Part shown: one piece after another, positions 53,990 to 63,112 of the stretch
How the letters are laid out: each line of letters opens with the position of its first letter
Position numbering within the stretch: position 1 is the first letter of the stretch
DNA from: Methanothermococcus sp.
GTDB taxonomy: Archaea; AGJL01; Methanococci; Methanococcales; Methanococcaceae
Direction: 5' to 3'
Assembly (NCBI RefSeq): GCF_015523155.1
Contig: NZ_WAKW01000002.1
Span: forward strand, 1-64,000
DNA length: 64,000 nucleotides
Translations under genes and position numbers: made by a program
Notes under the pieces: model-generated
Database searches by the model: none
Seen by the model: the letters and a program-made list of their open reading frames with translations, nothing else
Told to the model about the DNA's origin: nothing

Positions 53990-54925
53990 TTATACATTTA
54001 ATTTAAGTAATAATATCCCTAATACAACACTATACATTGAGGGAAGAACCGCTTGAATAAAAAGAAGTTTAAAAGCAACATCTTTTGGATATAATCCAGA
54101 ATAATACGGCAAAATTCTTGACCACCATTCATAGGCTAAAACAAACAAACCATTGCCAAGAAACATACAACCTAAAACTGTATATATTGAATAGTTATAG
54201 CTTAACATAATCTTTGCAATACCATACGACACTCTTGGTGATACAATAGAAGTTGAAATATAGGTTATTCCAAAGGAGTCCAATCCAAGACTTTTAAGTA
54301 TTGGGGTTAATATCTTTGTTATTTCATCTAACAAACCAAAATATATCATTAAAATTACAATTAAAAATATAAAACTAAATTTTACTGTAAAATTTATAGA
54401 TAGTTTCAAACCCCTTAAAATGCCTCTTTTAAAAACCTTTCTCGAAAATTCAAGGTTAATATTACTATTTATCTCATTACCATATTCCATATTTTTATAT
54501 CTTTTTCTTCCAATAATCATAACAACAGCTAAAAGAAAAATATCAAAAATAATTCTTAAACCTATAAAATATAGTGCAACAACACCAAGAAGCGGGAATA
54601 AAACAGGTAAATAATATCTATATATATACATTATTCTCAATGAAAAATTAGAACCTAAAATTGCCCCATATAAATCAAAAGGTTTAATTTTACCTTTTTT
54701 TAATATTGCACTTGCATTTGTATGAGCCAATCTTGGACTTATAAGATATAAAGCAGGGATGGTAGATAATGCTGGATGAATGCCTATTTTTGCTATTTTT
54801 GAGGTTTTTTTTCCAATTAATTTTATTATATTTGTTTCATTCATCATCTCTGCAATTACATACCCGAAGGTTATCGAAGCTATGGAAATAATATATAAAT
54901 TTAAAAAATCCAATGACCTCACCAT
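53990..54925 (-). CDS. Nucleoside-recognition (Gate) domain membrane protein
   Basis: The 311-aa polytopic protein has about eight helices and two Gate-like halves (HPALSTIPALYLISPRLAHTNA and DSFGITYISTSIVSPRVSYGIA). Related proteins are SpmA/SpmB and nucleoside or ion carriers. It lies 47 bp downstream of cobN and may be co-transcribed with it, so transport of a metal or of a cobamide precursor is possible. This is inference from context only. Confidence 0.78.
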   Translation of the reverse strand: MVRSLDFLNLYIISIASITFGYVIAEMMNETNIIKLIGKKTSKIAKIGIHPALSTIPALYLISPRLAHTNASAILKKGKIKPFDLYGAILGSNFSLRIMYIYRYYLPVLFPLLGVVALYFIGLRIIFDIFLLAVVMIIGRKRYKNMEYGNEINSNINLEFSRKVFKRGILRGLKLSINFTVKFSFIFLIVILMIYFGLLDEITKILTPILKSLGLDSFGITYISTSIVSPRVSYGIAKIMLSYNYSIYTVLGCMFLGNGLFVLAYEWWSRILPYYSGLYPKDVAFKLLFIQAVLPSMYSVVLGILLLKLNV

Positions 54926-54972
54926 TATACTTTAATTAATAAAATAAAAATAAATTTAATATTTACTTAAAA

Positions 54973-57900
54973 TTAAAGTTTTTCCTCAATCATACCTTCA
55001 ATATCTAAATATTTTTTCCTCAATTTTTCTTTCATCTCTTCATCGGCATTCCATTTTTCTCTTTCTATCGCCTCTAACAGCCGTTCTGTAATGTTCATCA
55101 ATGCATACGGATTGTTTTCCTTAAAAAATTCCTCCATTTCTTTGTCAAATACATATTTCTTAGCAATCTCTTCATACATCCAATCATCAACTATGTTGGA
55201 TGTGCAATCCCATGCAAATATATGGTCGATATACTTTGAAAAGTCCCCTGCTCCTTTATAGCCATGCTTCTTCATACCTTCAATCCATTTTGGATTTAAT
55301 ATTTTTGTTCTAAATATCTGCTTTCCCTCTTCCTTTAAGTGTTTTGTTTTAAGCTTGTTCGGATTGGATGTATCCCCGATATAACTTTTCGGCTGTTTTC
55401 CAGAGTAATGGGTAACTGCTGCAATAAGTCCTCCATGATAGCTGTTAAAGTCGTCTCCTTCAAAAATATCCCATTCCTGAGAATCTTCATTTTTTACGGT
55501 TAATTCTATCTTGGACAGTCGATTTACAAACTCTTTTTTTGCATCAATACCATAGATGTTTTTACCATAGGCATAACCTCCCCACTCAACAAATACCTTT
55601 GCCAAATCTTCGATTGATTCCCAGTTCTTTTCATCAATTAAATTGGCAACACCTGCACCATAAGTGCCGGGCTTATCGCTGAATATCCTATATAAACTCG
55701 TTTCCCTTGCAGTTTTTTCATCAATACCATTTTTTAGTTTTTCCTCAACCTCCTGTTTGCAGTGCTTTTTAACAAAATTCATTTCATCAGGTTCATCAAG
55801 ATTTGCTACTGTTCTTATCGCATCATCGATTAAATCAATAACCTGTGGAAATGTATCTCTGAACAAACCACTGATTCTCAGTGTTAAATCTATTCTCGGA
55901 CGATTTAGTTCTTTCAAGGGTATTACCTCAGTGCCTACTACCCTTCCCATTTTATTCCAAATCGGTTTAACCCCTAAAAGATATAAAATCTCCCCAATAT
56001 CATCACCTTTGGTTCTCATTGTTGGAGAGCCCCATACTATAATCCCCAAATATTCGGGATACTTATCTTCTTCATCTAAATATTTATTAATTAAATCATC
56101 TGCAAGTCTCTTTCCCATTTCATAGGCAGATTTTGTAGGAATCTCCTGCGGATTGCATGAGTAAAAGTTTCTTCCTGTTGGAAGGCAATTTATGTCTTTT
56201 GTCGGAGCTCCGGCTATTCTTGGTGGAACATACTTACCTTCCAATGCATCAACTGAGTGTTTTATTTCTTCATCCACTCTCATTAAGTTTTTATAAATAT
56301 GGGATACTATTTTTAAAACTTCCTTTAAATCGGAGTTTATTCTAATGGTTTTTAGGTTTTTTATATTATTCTCATTAAAATCGTATTCTCTGTATTCATT
56401 AAGTAGGTTTATGGCGGTTTCGTTTATTTTATCGATAATTTTATGATTTTGTCCCATATTTTCATTTAATTTTTCCCAATCATAACCCATTATATTCGAA
56501 ATTATTTCTAAATAATTAAACTGGTACCTAACTATCATAAAAATCATATTGATTAATTTATCATCACAAAGGGGAGCTCCCATTATATGCAGCCCTTCAT
56601 TTATCTGTCTATTTTTTAACTCCTCCAAATAATCATGAATTTTGTTTAAAAGATTTTCAAAATTATTATTGTCCATTTCTTCATTTATGGTGTGTCCGTC
56701 CATTAAATCCTCATCAAGCTTTAATTCCTTAATTTTATTTAATATATTTCTCTTTAAAAAGTCTTTTTTTTCTTTTCCTTCAACTTCATAGTATTCATCT
56801 ATATCTTTTTCTAATTCCGATAATTCAGCATATAAATCTGATGTTGTCATAGGTGGAATTAAATGACTTATAATTGTTGCATAAGCCCTTCTCTTTGCCT
56901 GTGTCCCCTCTCCTGGATTATTTACAATAAATGGATATATATTTGGGAGCTCCATATTCACATCTGGGTAGCAATCCTTTGAAAGACCTGCACATTTTCC
57001 TGGAAGCCATTCTAAATTACCGTGTTTTCCTATGTGCATGATAGCATCCGCTTTAAAAACATTTTTAATCCATTTATAAAATGCAATATAATAATGTGGT
57101 GGAGATAAGTCGGGAGAATGATATATTGCCGATGGATTTTCCCCAAAGCCTCTTGGTGCTTGAACGGATATGAACACATTTCCGTTTATGATTCCGGGAA
57201 TGATTAAATTATTATCAAAATTCATTATATTCCCTGGAATTTCGCCCCAATCTTTTATTAATTCATGTTTTACCTTTTCTGATAGATTATTAAACCATTT
57301 TTCATAATCCTCTTTTTTTACCTTTCCAACAGCTTTTTTTATAAGTTCCTCTGTTAAGAATCTTTTATCGTTTGTAGCATAATTCAGCATGTGTTTTATT
57401 AAATCTGTTCCATTTTTATATAAATTAGGATTTACATCAAATCCTCTGTTTTTTAGCTCTTTTAAAATATTTAAAACGCTTTCTGGACTGTCCAGACCAA
57501 AAGCACTTGCTATTTTATCGTTTCTTGGTGGATAGTTGTGGAATATTATTGCTATTCTTTTATCTTTATTTTCTTTTAATTTCAGATCGGCATACCTTAA
57601 AGATAAATCAACAATCTTTTCCGCCCTATCTTCTATTGATTTATATTTTATAATGGGAGCTCCTACCTCACCATCTTTTATTTTTTTCTTTCCCCCTATC
57701 GGGAAATGTATTATTGCTCCATCAAATTCAGGCATTGCCATTCCAATTACCAAATCGATTGGATTTAAACCTGCTATTGATTTTTTCCAGTCGTCAATAT
57801 ATCCTGTGGATACAATTGCCTGCAAAATTGGAACATTGAGTTCTTTTAAAAATTCAGGTTCATCTTTTAGAATATTGGCTTTAACGCCCATTGATAAGGT

Positions 57901-58689
57901 AAATAATGTTGTATTAATCAAACTGTGGATAATTGGCTTGTTGTTTATATAAAAGAATTTCTTAAATGTTTTTAGTGTCCCAATTGCTCCAAGTTCATTT
58001 TCCAAATGGGATGTAAAAACAGCAATAGGAATTGCCCCCTTATCTTCGACCATTTTTATTAAATCATCAACATAATCAATATTATTTGCTATAAACCAGT
58101 TTCTGTAAAATAATATGCCAATAACTGGTTTATTAATAGATATTCCGTTATTATTTATTTTTATTTCTTTTCCATTTTTCTCTAAATAACTAATATAATC
58201 ATTAAGAGTTTCAAAATAGTTATTTTTATAATAAATTCCTTGCCATGGCATCTGTTTTGGTTCTTCATAGGGGATATTCTTTTTTCCAAAAGTATTTGCA
58301 AGATACAATAAGAGATTTTTGTAGTTTTCGACCCCTTCATATCCTAAATACTTTATTACCTTTAATTTAACTTCATTACTAACTGTTGTAGCCTCATCTA
58401 AATCAGGATGAATTTCATTTAAAGTAGGTAGTGGTAAAAATGAAATATTGTTTTTTAATGTAAATTTCCTTAGTTCATCAAATCTTTTGAATGCACTTTT
58501 TCCACCCATGAGTTTTGTGAATACAATATCCGCATCTTTAATGAACTCTAAAAACTCATTAAATTCCTGTTCAGTGCATTTATAATCCAATATTTTAAAT
58601 TCTATGCCGTATGTTTTAACTTCATTATATGCCTCCTCAAAAACCAAATCATCACTATCAACTGTGGATACAAAACCTATTTTAACCAT
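54973..58689 (-). CDS. cobN: CobN/BchH-type magnesium/cobalt chelatase large subunit
   Basis: The 1238-aa protein is full length for the CobN family, the porphyrin-binding subunit of ATP-dependent cobalt (or magnesium) chelatases. The family segment MHIGKHGNLEWLPGKCAGLS lies near residue 550, and ARETSLYRIFSDKPGTYGAGV and WGGYAYGKNIYG follow in the C-terminal half. TTGGTGGAATC precedes the ATG. The small subunits CobS/CobT (or ChlI/ChlD-like) are not in the window. It faces the ferredoxin/U32/cfbC group across a 130-bp divergent promoter region. The metal could be cobalt; nickel is a less likely alternative. Confidence 0.9.
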   Translation of the reverse strand: MVKIGFVSTVDSDDLVFEEAYNEVKTYGIEFKILDYKCTEQEFNEFLEFIKDADIVFTKLMGGKSAFKRFDELRKFTLKNNISFLPLPTLNEIHPDLDEATTVSNEVKLKVIKYLGYEGVENYKNLLLYLANTFGKKNIPYEEPKQMPWQGIYYKNNYFETLNDYISYLEKNGKEIKINNNGISINKPVIGILFYRNWFIANNIDYVDDLIKMVEDKGAIPIAVFTSHLENELGAIGTLKTFKKFFYINNKPIIHSLINTTLFTLSMGVKANILKDEPEFLKELNVPILQAIVSTGYIDDWKKSIAGLNPIDLVIGMAMPEFDGAIIHFPIGGKKKIKDGEVGAPIIKYKSIEDRAEKIVDLSLRYADLKLKENKDKRIAIIFHNYPPRNDKIASAFGLDSPESVLNILKELKNRGFDVNPNLYKNGTDLIKHMLNYATNDKRFLTEELIKKAVGKVKKEDYEKWFNNLSEKVKHELIKDWGEIPGNIMNFDNNLIIPGIINGNVFISVQAPRGFGENPSAIYHSPDLSPPHYYIAFYKWIKNVFKADAIMHIGKHGNLEWLPGKCAGLSKDCYPDVNMELPNIYPFIVNNPGEGTQAKRRAYATIISHLIPPMTTSDLYAELSELEKDIDEYYEVEGKEKKDFLKRNILNKIKELKLDEDLMDGHTINEEMDNNNFENLLNKIHDYLEELKNRQINEGLHIMGAPLCDDKLINMIFMIVRYQFNYLEIISNIMGYDWEKLNENMGQNHKIIDKINETAINLLNEYREYDFNENNIKNLKTIRINSDLKEVLKIVSHIYKNLMRVDEEIKHSVDALEGKYVPPRIAGAPTKDINCLPTGRNFYSCNPQEIPTKSAYEMGKRLADDLINKYLDEEDKYPEYLGIIVWGSPTMRTKGDDIGEILYLLGVKPIWNKMGRVVGTEVIPLKELNRPRIDLTLRISGLFRDTFPQVIDLIDDAIRTVANLDEPDEMNFVKKHCKQEVEEKLKNGIDEKTARETSLYRIFSDKPGTYGAGVANLIDEKNWESIEDLAKVFVEWGGYAYGKNIYGIDAKKEFVNRLSKIELTVKNEDSQEWDIFEGDDFNSYHGGLIAAVTHYSGKQPKSYIGDTSNPNKLKTKHLKEEGKQIFRTKILNPKWIEGMKKHGYKGAGDFSKYIDHIFAWDCTSNIVDDWMYEEIAKKYVFDKEMEEFFKENNPYALMNITERLLEAIEREKWNADEEMKEKLRKKYLDIEGMIEEKL

Positions 58690-58819
58690 GATTCCACCAA
58701 AAAAATTTTAAAGTATAATAAAAATTAAATAAATATATTTTTAATAGTTAATAAATTATACAAAATATTTAAAACTTTTTATTAAAAAAACGAAGAAAGT
58801 ATTAAAATTTGGTGAAAAA

Positions 58820-59254
58820 ATGAATAAACAAAAAGAACTTTTAAAAAAAATTAGAGAATTTATGATTTTAAATTTAGAGATAAAAAAACTTATGAATGCC
58901 TTAAATGTTGATGAAGAGGTATATAATATTTACGAAGAAATAACAAAAATGGTTAGAGAACCAAATAAAATCATCTATAAAAAATTTTATAATGCTGGAA
59001 AAGAAATTTATTATAAGGAATATGGTAGAAAAAGAAAAGATATTGCATGGTTTCCAACGATTGATTATGAAAAATGTAAAAACTGCAAAAAATGTATTGA
59101 TTTCTGTCCAAAGGGTGTTTATGAATTGGAAAATAACAAAACTATTGTTAAATATCCATTTAACTGCATAATAAACTGCAATGCCTGTTCATATATGTGC
59201 TGTGAAAATAATGCAATAATATTTCCAGAGAAAAAAATTGATAAATATAATTAA
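58820..59254 (+). CDS. Ferredoxin-like protein with two [4Fe-4S] motifs
   Basis: The first ~80 residues form a helical basic domain with no cysteine. The C-terminal part holds CKNCKKCIDFCPKG and CIINCNACSYMCCENN, two 4Fe-4S sets. The unusual N-terminal domain sets it apart from ordinary 60-80 aa ferredoxins. It is the first gene of the plus-strand group before the U32 and cfbC genes and could donate electrons to one of them. Confidence 0.82.
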   Translation: MNKQKELLKKIREFMILNLEIKKLMNALNVDEEVYNIYEEITKMVREPNKIIYKKFYNAGKEIYYKEYGRKRKDIAWFPTIDYEKCKNCKKCIDFCPKGVYELENNKTIVKYPFNCIINCNACSYMCCENNAIIFPEKKIDKYN

Positions 59255-59399
59255 AGTATTTAATTTTGTAATTATAAATTATCAAAAATTATTTCATAAC
59301 ACTTATAATTATTTACTTATCATTATTTTATTTAATTTTATTTATATTTTATTTAATTACTTGCTATGATTATAAATTTTATATAAACGGTGTGTTACT

Positions 59400-60425
59400 A
59401 TGTTCTCAATTCCCCATCCTGGAAACTTTGAAAGCTTAAAAATTATAGTTAATGAGATAAAAAAATATCGGAAGAATAAAAATAATAAAAATAATAAAAG
59501 GATAAAAAATAAAAAAATAGGCGATAAATTCGAAGTATATTTGGGATACGCCGATTTTATAGGCACTGGAAGAGCTACGCTGTATAGACCATCTATTGAA
59601 GATATTAAAAGACAGATAGAATATGCCCATAAAAATAAAATAAGGTTTGAGGTTGCTATAAACTCCGCATGTATGGGAGCTCTACATTTAACACCAAAGG
59701 GAATCGACTATATAAAAAATTTATTTAAAATATTTGCAGATATGAACCTAAACAGCATAACCCTTGCAGACCCATATTTAATTGATTTAGCAAATGACTG
59801 CGGTTTAAAGGTAAATGTATCCTGCATATCCTTAGTTGATAGTCCCCAAAAGGCAGAGTTCTATGACAGCAAAGAGGTTTATGCCATCACCCTTGACAGC
59901 TCAATAAATCGGCATTTTGATATTATTGAAAATATAAGGGATTCTGTATCCTGTAAGTTGAAGATTCTTGTTAATGAGGCATGTTTATATAAATGTCCTA
60001 TGAGGGTTCAGCACTTCAATTTCTTTTCTCATGCAAATATACAGAATATACCTGTTTTAGATGATTACTACTATAACAGATGTATAAGCATGAGGGTTAG
60101 AGATAAGGAATTGGTAATAAAAAGTCCATTTATCAGACCGGAGGATTTGAAGGAATACGATAAACTGGTGGATATTTATAAATTATCTGGAAGAAGCCAT
60201 CCAATTGGGTGGATAAAAAGGGTTTTAAATGCTTATTTAAATAGAAATTATGACGGGAATCTTATGGAACTTCTCGACTGTCCAAGGGAGCTCGAAAGTC
60301 ATTATTATATTGATAATAAACTATTAGATGGAGCCATTGAAAAATGGAAAACCTGCGATAAGTTCTGCAATAAATGCAACTACTGTAAAAATTTAGCGGA
60401 AAAGGTAATTAAGGTGAAAAAATGA
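59400..60425 (+). CDS. Peptidase U32 family protein (UbiU/UbiV-like)
   Basis: The 341-aa protein has the U32 TIM-barrel-like core (FEVYLGYADFIGTGRAT, INSACMGALHL, SITLADPYLIDLA). The cysteine set NEACLYKCPMRVQH, with a Cys in YYNRCISM and a C-terminal CDKFCNKCNYC, probably binds an iron-sulfur cluster as in UbiU/UbiV/TrhP. Those relatives carry out O2-independent hydroxylations, often with prephenate as oxygen donor. A poly-Lys/Asn insert lies at residues 20-42. It overlaps the next ORF by four bases (ATGA), so the two are translationally coupled. The substrate is unknown. Confidence 0.83.
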   Translation: MFSIPHPGNFESLKIIVNEIKKYRKNKNNKNNKRIKNKKIGDKFEVYLGYADFIGTGRATLYRPSIEDIKRQIEYAHKNKIRFEVAINSACMGALHLTPKGIDYIKNLFKIFADMNLNSITLADPYLIDLANDCGLKVNVSCISLVDSPQKAEFYDSKEVYAITLDSSINRHFDIIENIRDSVSCKLKILVNEACLYKCPMRVQHFNFFSHANIQNIPVLDDYYYNRCISMRVRDKELVIKSPFIRPEDLKEYDKLVDIYKLSGRSHPIGWIKRVLNAYLNRNYDGNLMELLDCPRELESHYYIDNKLLDGAIEKWKTCDKFCNKCNYCKNLAEKVIKVKK

Positions 60426-60853
60426 GTAATTCCAATAATAACAATAAATTTAACAATATAAATACTGCCAACGGCAAACCTATTAAAGAACTTATAAAAA
60501 ACGATAGAAGAGATTTTGAAGTATTTTTATCAAATTCTTTTGGAAAAAATGTTTTCATTCCTGAAATGGATGTTTTTTCATCAAAATGCGGCTGCTATGG
60601 AATAATGATAATGGTAAGGGGAGTCTTAATCGATGAAGCAGATGTTTTTAAAAATAGGATTATAAAAAAACTTGAAGAAATATCAAATAATTATGGAATA
60701 AACGCCAATTGGATATTTATAAGAATTATACCGTCAAGTGATGATGTAATATCATTTGGAATAAGGGAGCTTTGCAATATGTGTAGGGAAGAATACAATT
60801 CAAATAAACCAAGGCCTGATTTAATTACATTAAAATTAGCGATAGATGAATAG
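60422..60853 (+). CDS. Conserved-looking hypothetical protein in the cfbC group
   Basis: The 143-aa protein starts MSNSNNNNKFNNINTANGKP, with a disordered Asn-rich leader of about 20 residues, then a compact domain. Cysteines occur in FSSKCGCYGIMIMV and ELCNMCREEYN, which could bind a metal or cluster. I do not recognise it. The start overlaps the U32 stop and the stop is 18 bp before cfbC, so it belongs to one operon with both. Confidence 0.7.
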   Translation: MSNSNNNNKFNNINTANGKPIKELIKNDRRDFEVFLSNSFGKNVFIPEMDVFSSKCGCYGIMIMVRGVLIDEADVFKNRIIKKLEEISNNYGINANWIFIRIIPSSDDVISFGIRELCNMCREEYNSNKPRPDLITLKLAIDE

Positions 60854-60871
60854 TAATTTTTTGGTGATAGA

Positions 60872-61714
60872 GTGGTTAGAAAATTTTGTGTCTATGGAAA
60901 GGGAGGTATTGGAAAATCCACAAATGTATCAAATATAGCAGCAGCACTTGCTGAATCTGGTAAAAAAGTAATGGTTATAGGATGCGACCCAAAGGCAGAT
61001 TCAACAAGAAATTTAATGGGAAGGAAAATTCCAACAGTTTTGGATGTTCTCAGAAAAAAGGGAGCAAATGATATAAAACTTGAAGATATTGTTTTTGAAG
61101 GATTTAGTGGAACCTACTGTATTGAAAGTGGAGGACCTGAACCGGGTGTAGGGTGTGCAGGAAGGGGAGTAATCACAGCAATAGATATGCTGAATAAATT
61201 AGGAGCATTTGAAACTCTAAATCCTGATGTAATTATCTATGATATATTGGGGGATGTTGTATGTGGGGGATTCGCCATGCCATTACAAAAACACCTTGCA
61301 GATGATGTCTATATCGTTACAACATGCGACCCTATGGCAATTTATGCTGCAAATAATATCTGCAAAGGGATAAGAAGGTATGCAAATAGGGGAAAAGTGG
61401 CACTGGGAGGAATTATATATAATGGAAGAAGTGTAATAGACGAGCCATCCATTGTGGAGGAGTTTGCTTCAAAAATTGGAACGAATATTATGGGAAAGGT
61501 TCCAATGAGCAATATTATTACAAAGGCGGAAATTTACAAAAAAACTGTAATAGAATATGCACCAGATAGCGATGTTGCAGATGTTTTTAGGGAGCTCGCA
61601 GATGCCATTTATAAAAATGATAAAAAGGTTATTCCAAACCCACTATCTGAGGAAGGAATTGATAAAATTACTGAAAAAATAGATGATTTATTAAAGAAAA
61701 AAATAGGGAGGTAA
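60872..61714 (+). CDS. cfbC: NifH-like reductase component of F430 biosynthesis
   Basis: The 280-aa protein has the NifH P-loop [10 protein letters not shown], switch I (CDPKADST) and the two [4Fe-4S] cysteines (VGCAGRGV and [10 protein letters not shown]). CfbC (NflH) donates electrons to CfbD for reductive cyclisation of Ni-sirohydrochlorin a,c-diamide. The sequence is closer to the methanogen NflH type than to nitrogenase NifH as I recall, and no nifDK is nearby. The start is a GTG after TTGGTGATA. Confidence 0.85.
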   Translation: MVRKFCVYGKGGIGKSTNVSNIAAALAESGKKVMVIGCDPKADSTRNLMGRKIPTVLDVLRKKGANDIKLEDIVFEGFSGTYCIESGGPEPGVGCAGRGVITAIDMLNKLGAFETLNPDVIIYDILGDVVCGGFAMPLQKHLADDVYIVTTCDPMAIYAANNICKGIRRYANRGKVALGGIIYNGRSVIDEPSIVEEFASKIGTNIMGKVPMSNIITKAEIYKKTVIEYAPDSDVADVFRELADAIYKNDKKVIPNPLSEEGIDKITEKIDDLLKKKIGR

Positions 61715-61895
61715 TTTATAAAATTTTATTTATAATTCTAATTTTTTAATTTATTTTAATTTAATTTCTAATTTATTTTTAGAAAAGCCTTAAACTTAAT
61801 AAAAGTATTTATAATATTATTAAAGAAAATTTACAATTAATTATATAATGAAATATAGTATTATAAAATAATAAATAAATTTAAATTGTGATATA

Positions 61896-63035
61896 ATGTT
61901 AAAAACTGAAAATTTAACTGTGGGATATAAAGATTATGTTGTAGTTGAAGATGTGAATTTACATATAAAGGAAAGGGAAATATTATGCATCATAGGTCCA
62001 AATGGTGCAGGTAAATCCACACTTTTAAAAACCATAGCAACATATTTAAAACCTAAAAAGGGAGTAGTTTATTTGAACGGTCAAAATATACATGGTTTAA
62101 CACCAAAAAAACTTGCAAAGGAAATGGCGGTTGTATTAACTGAGAGAGTAAATCCCGGAAATATGACTGGATTCGATATTGTAGCTATTGGAAGGCATCC
62201 TTACACCGATTTATTTGGTAGATTAACTGAAATGGATAAGGAAATAATTATGCACGCTGCAAAATCTGTAAATGCCGAGTATCTATTAAATAAAAACTTT
62301 TTTGAAATGAGTGATGGGGAGAGACAGAAGATAATGATAGCAAGAGCTCTTGCTCAGGAACCGAATGTTCTCATACTGGATGAACCAACAAGCTTTTTAG
62401 ATGCAAAACATAAAATTGAACTAATCCTTTTGCTGAGAAAACTTGCAACAGAGAATAATTTAGCAATAATAGTTACACTTCATGACATAGAGCTCGCTTT
62501 AAGAATAGCCGATAAAATGGCATTAATAAAAAACCACAGGGTCATAGCATACGGACATCCAGAGGATGTTATGAAAAAAGAAGTAGTAAATAATCTTTAT
62601 GATTTGGATAACGCAAATTATAATGAGATGATAGGTTATTTTGAACTAAAAAATGCAAATTCTGGGTTTGGCTACTATAATAGGATTTTTTTAGTTTGCG
62701 GTGCAGGAACTGGGGTTGATGTGTTAAGATTTCTTACTAAAAACGGATATAATGTGGTTGTGGGAATATTGCATAAAAATGATATAGATTATATTGTAGC
62801 AAAAACTATGGAATTGGAAATAATATGCGAAGAGCCCTATGAACCCATATCAAATGAAAAATTTGAAAAGGCATTACATGAGCTCGAGATGTCTGATGTA
62901 GTTATATATACAGATTTTCCAGTGGGGCAAACTAATATTTTAAATAAAAAACTTGTTGAACATGCAATCAATACCAATAAAAATGTTATAAAATATGATG
63001 GAAATATTAAATCATTAAAAGAGATGTTAGGGTAA
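61896..63035 (+). CDS. ABC transporter ATP-binding protein (BtuD/FecE type) with C-terminal extension
   Basis: Residues 1-250 are a FecE/BtuD-type ATPase: Walker A GPNGAGKST, signature MSDGERQKI, Walker B VLILDEP and the switch His (VTLHDIELA). Residues 255-379 form an extra domain (YNRIFLVCGAGTGVDVLRFL...VIYTDFPVG) with a Rossmann-like pattern and no obvious ATPase role. Such extensions occur in archaeal corrinoid and iron transporters. The matching permease is 78 bp away on the opposite strand. The substrate could be cobamide, siderophore or another chelate. Confidence 0.87.
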   Translation: MLKTENLTVGYKDYVVVEDVNLHIKEREILCIIGPNGAGKSTLLKTIATYLKPKKGVVYLNGQNIHGLTPKKLAKEMAVVLTERVNPGNMTGFDIVAIGRHPYTDLFGRLTEMDKEIIMHAAKSVNAEYLLNKNFFEMSDGERQKIMIARALAQEPNVLILDEPTSFLDAKHKIELILLLRKLATENNLAIIVTLHDIELALRIADKMALIKNHRVIAYGHPEDVMKKEVVNNLYDLDNANYNEMIGYFELKNANSGFGYYNRIFLVCGAGTGVDVLRFLTKNGYNVVVGILHKNDIDYIVAKTMELEIICEEPYEPISNEKFEKALHELEMSDVVIYTDFPVGQTNILNKKLVEHAINTNKNVIKYDGNIKSLKEMLG

Positions 63036-63112
63036 AAATTATAATTTTATAAGTTAATAATTTTTTTAATTTTTTAATTTTAACTTTTTTATATATTTAC
63101 TTTATATTTCAT

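Noticed and set aside
60872-61714. Calling the NifH-like protein nitrogenase reductase (nifH)
   Set aside because: No nifDK or nifI genes are near, and the neighbourhood and sequence fit the F430-type NflH/CfbC better.
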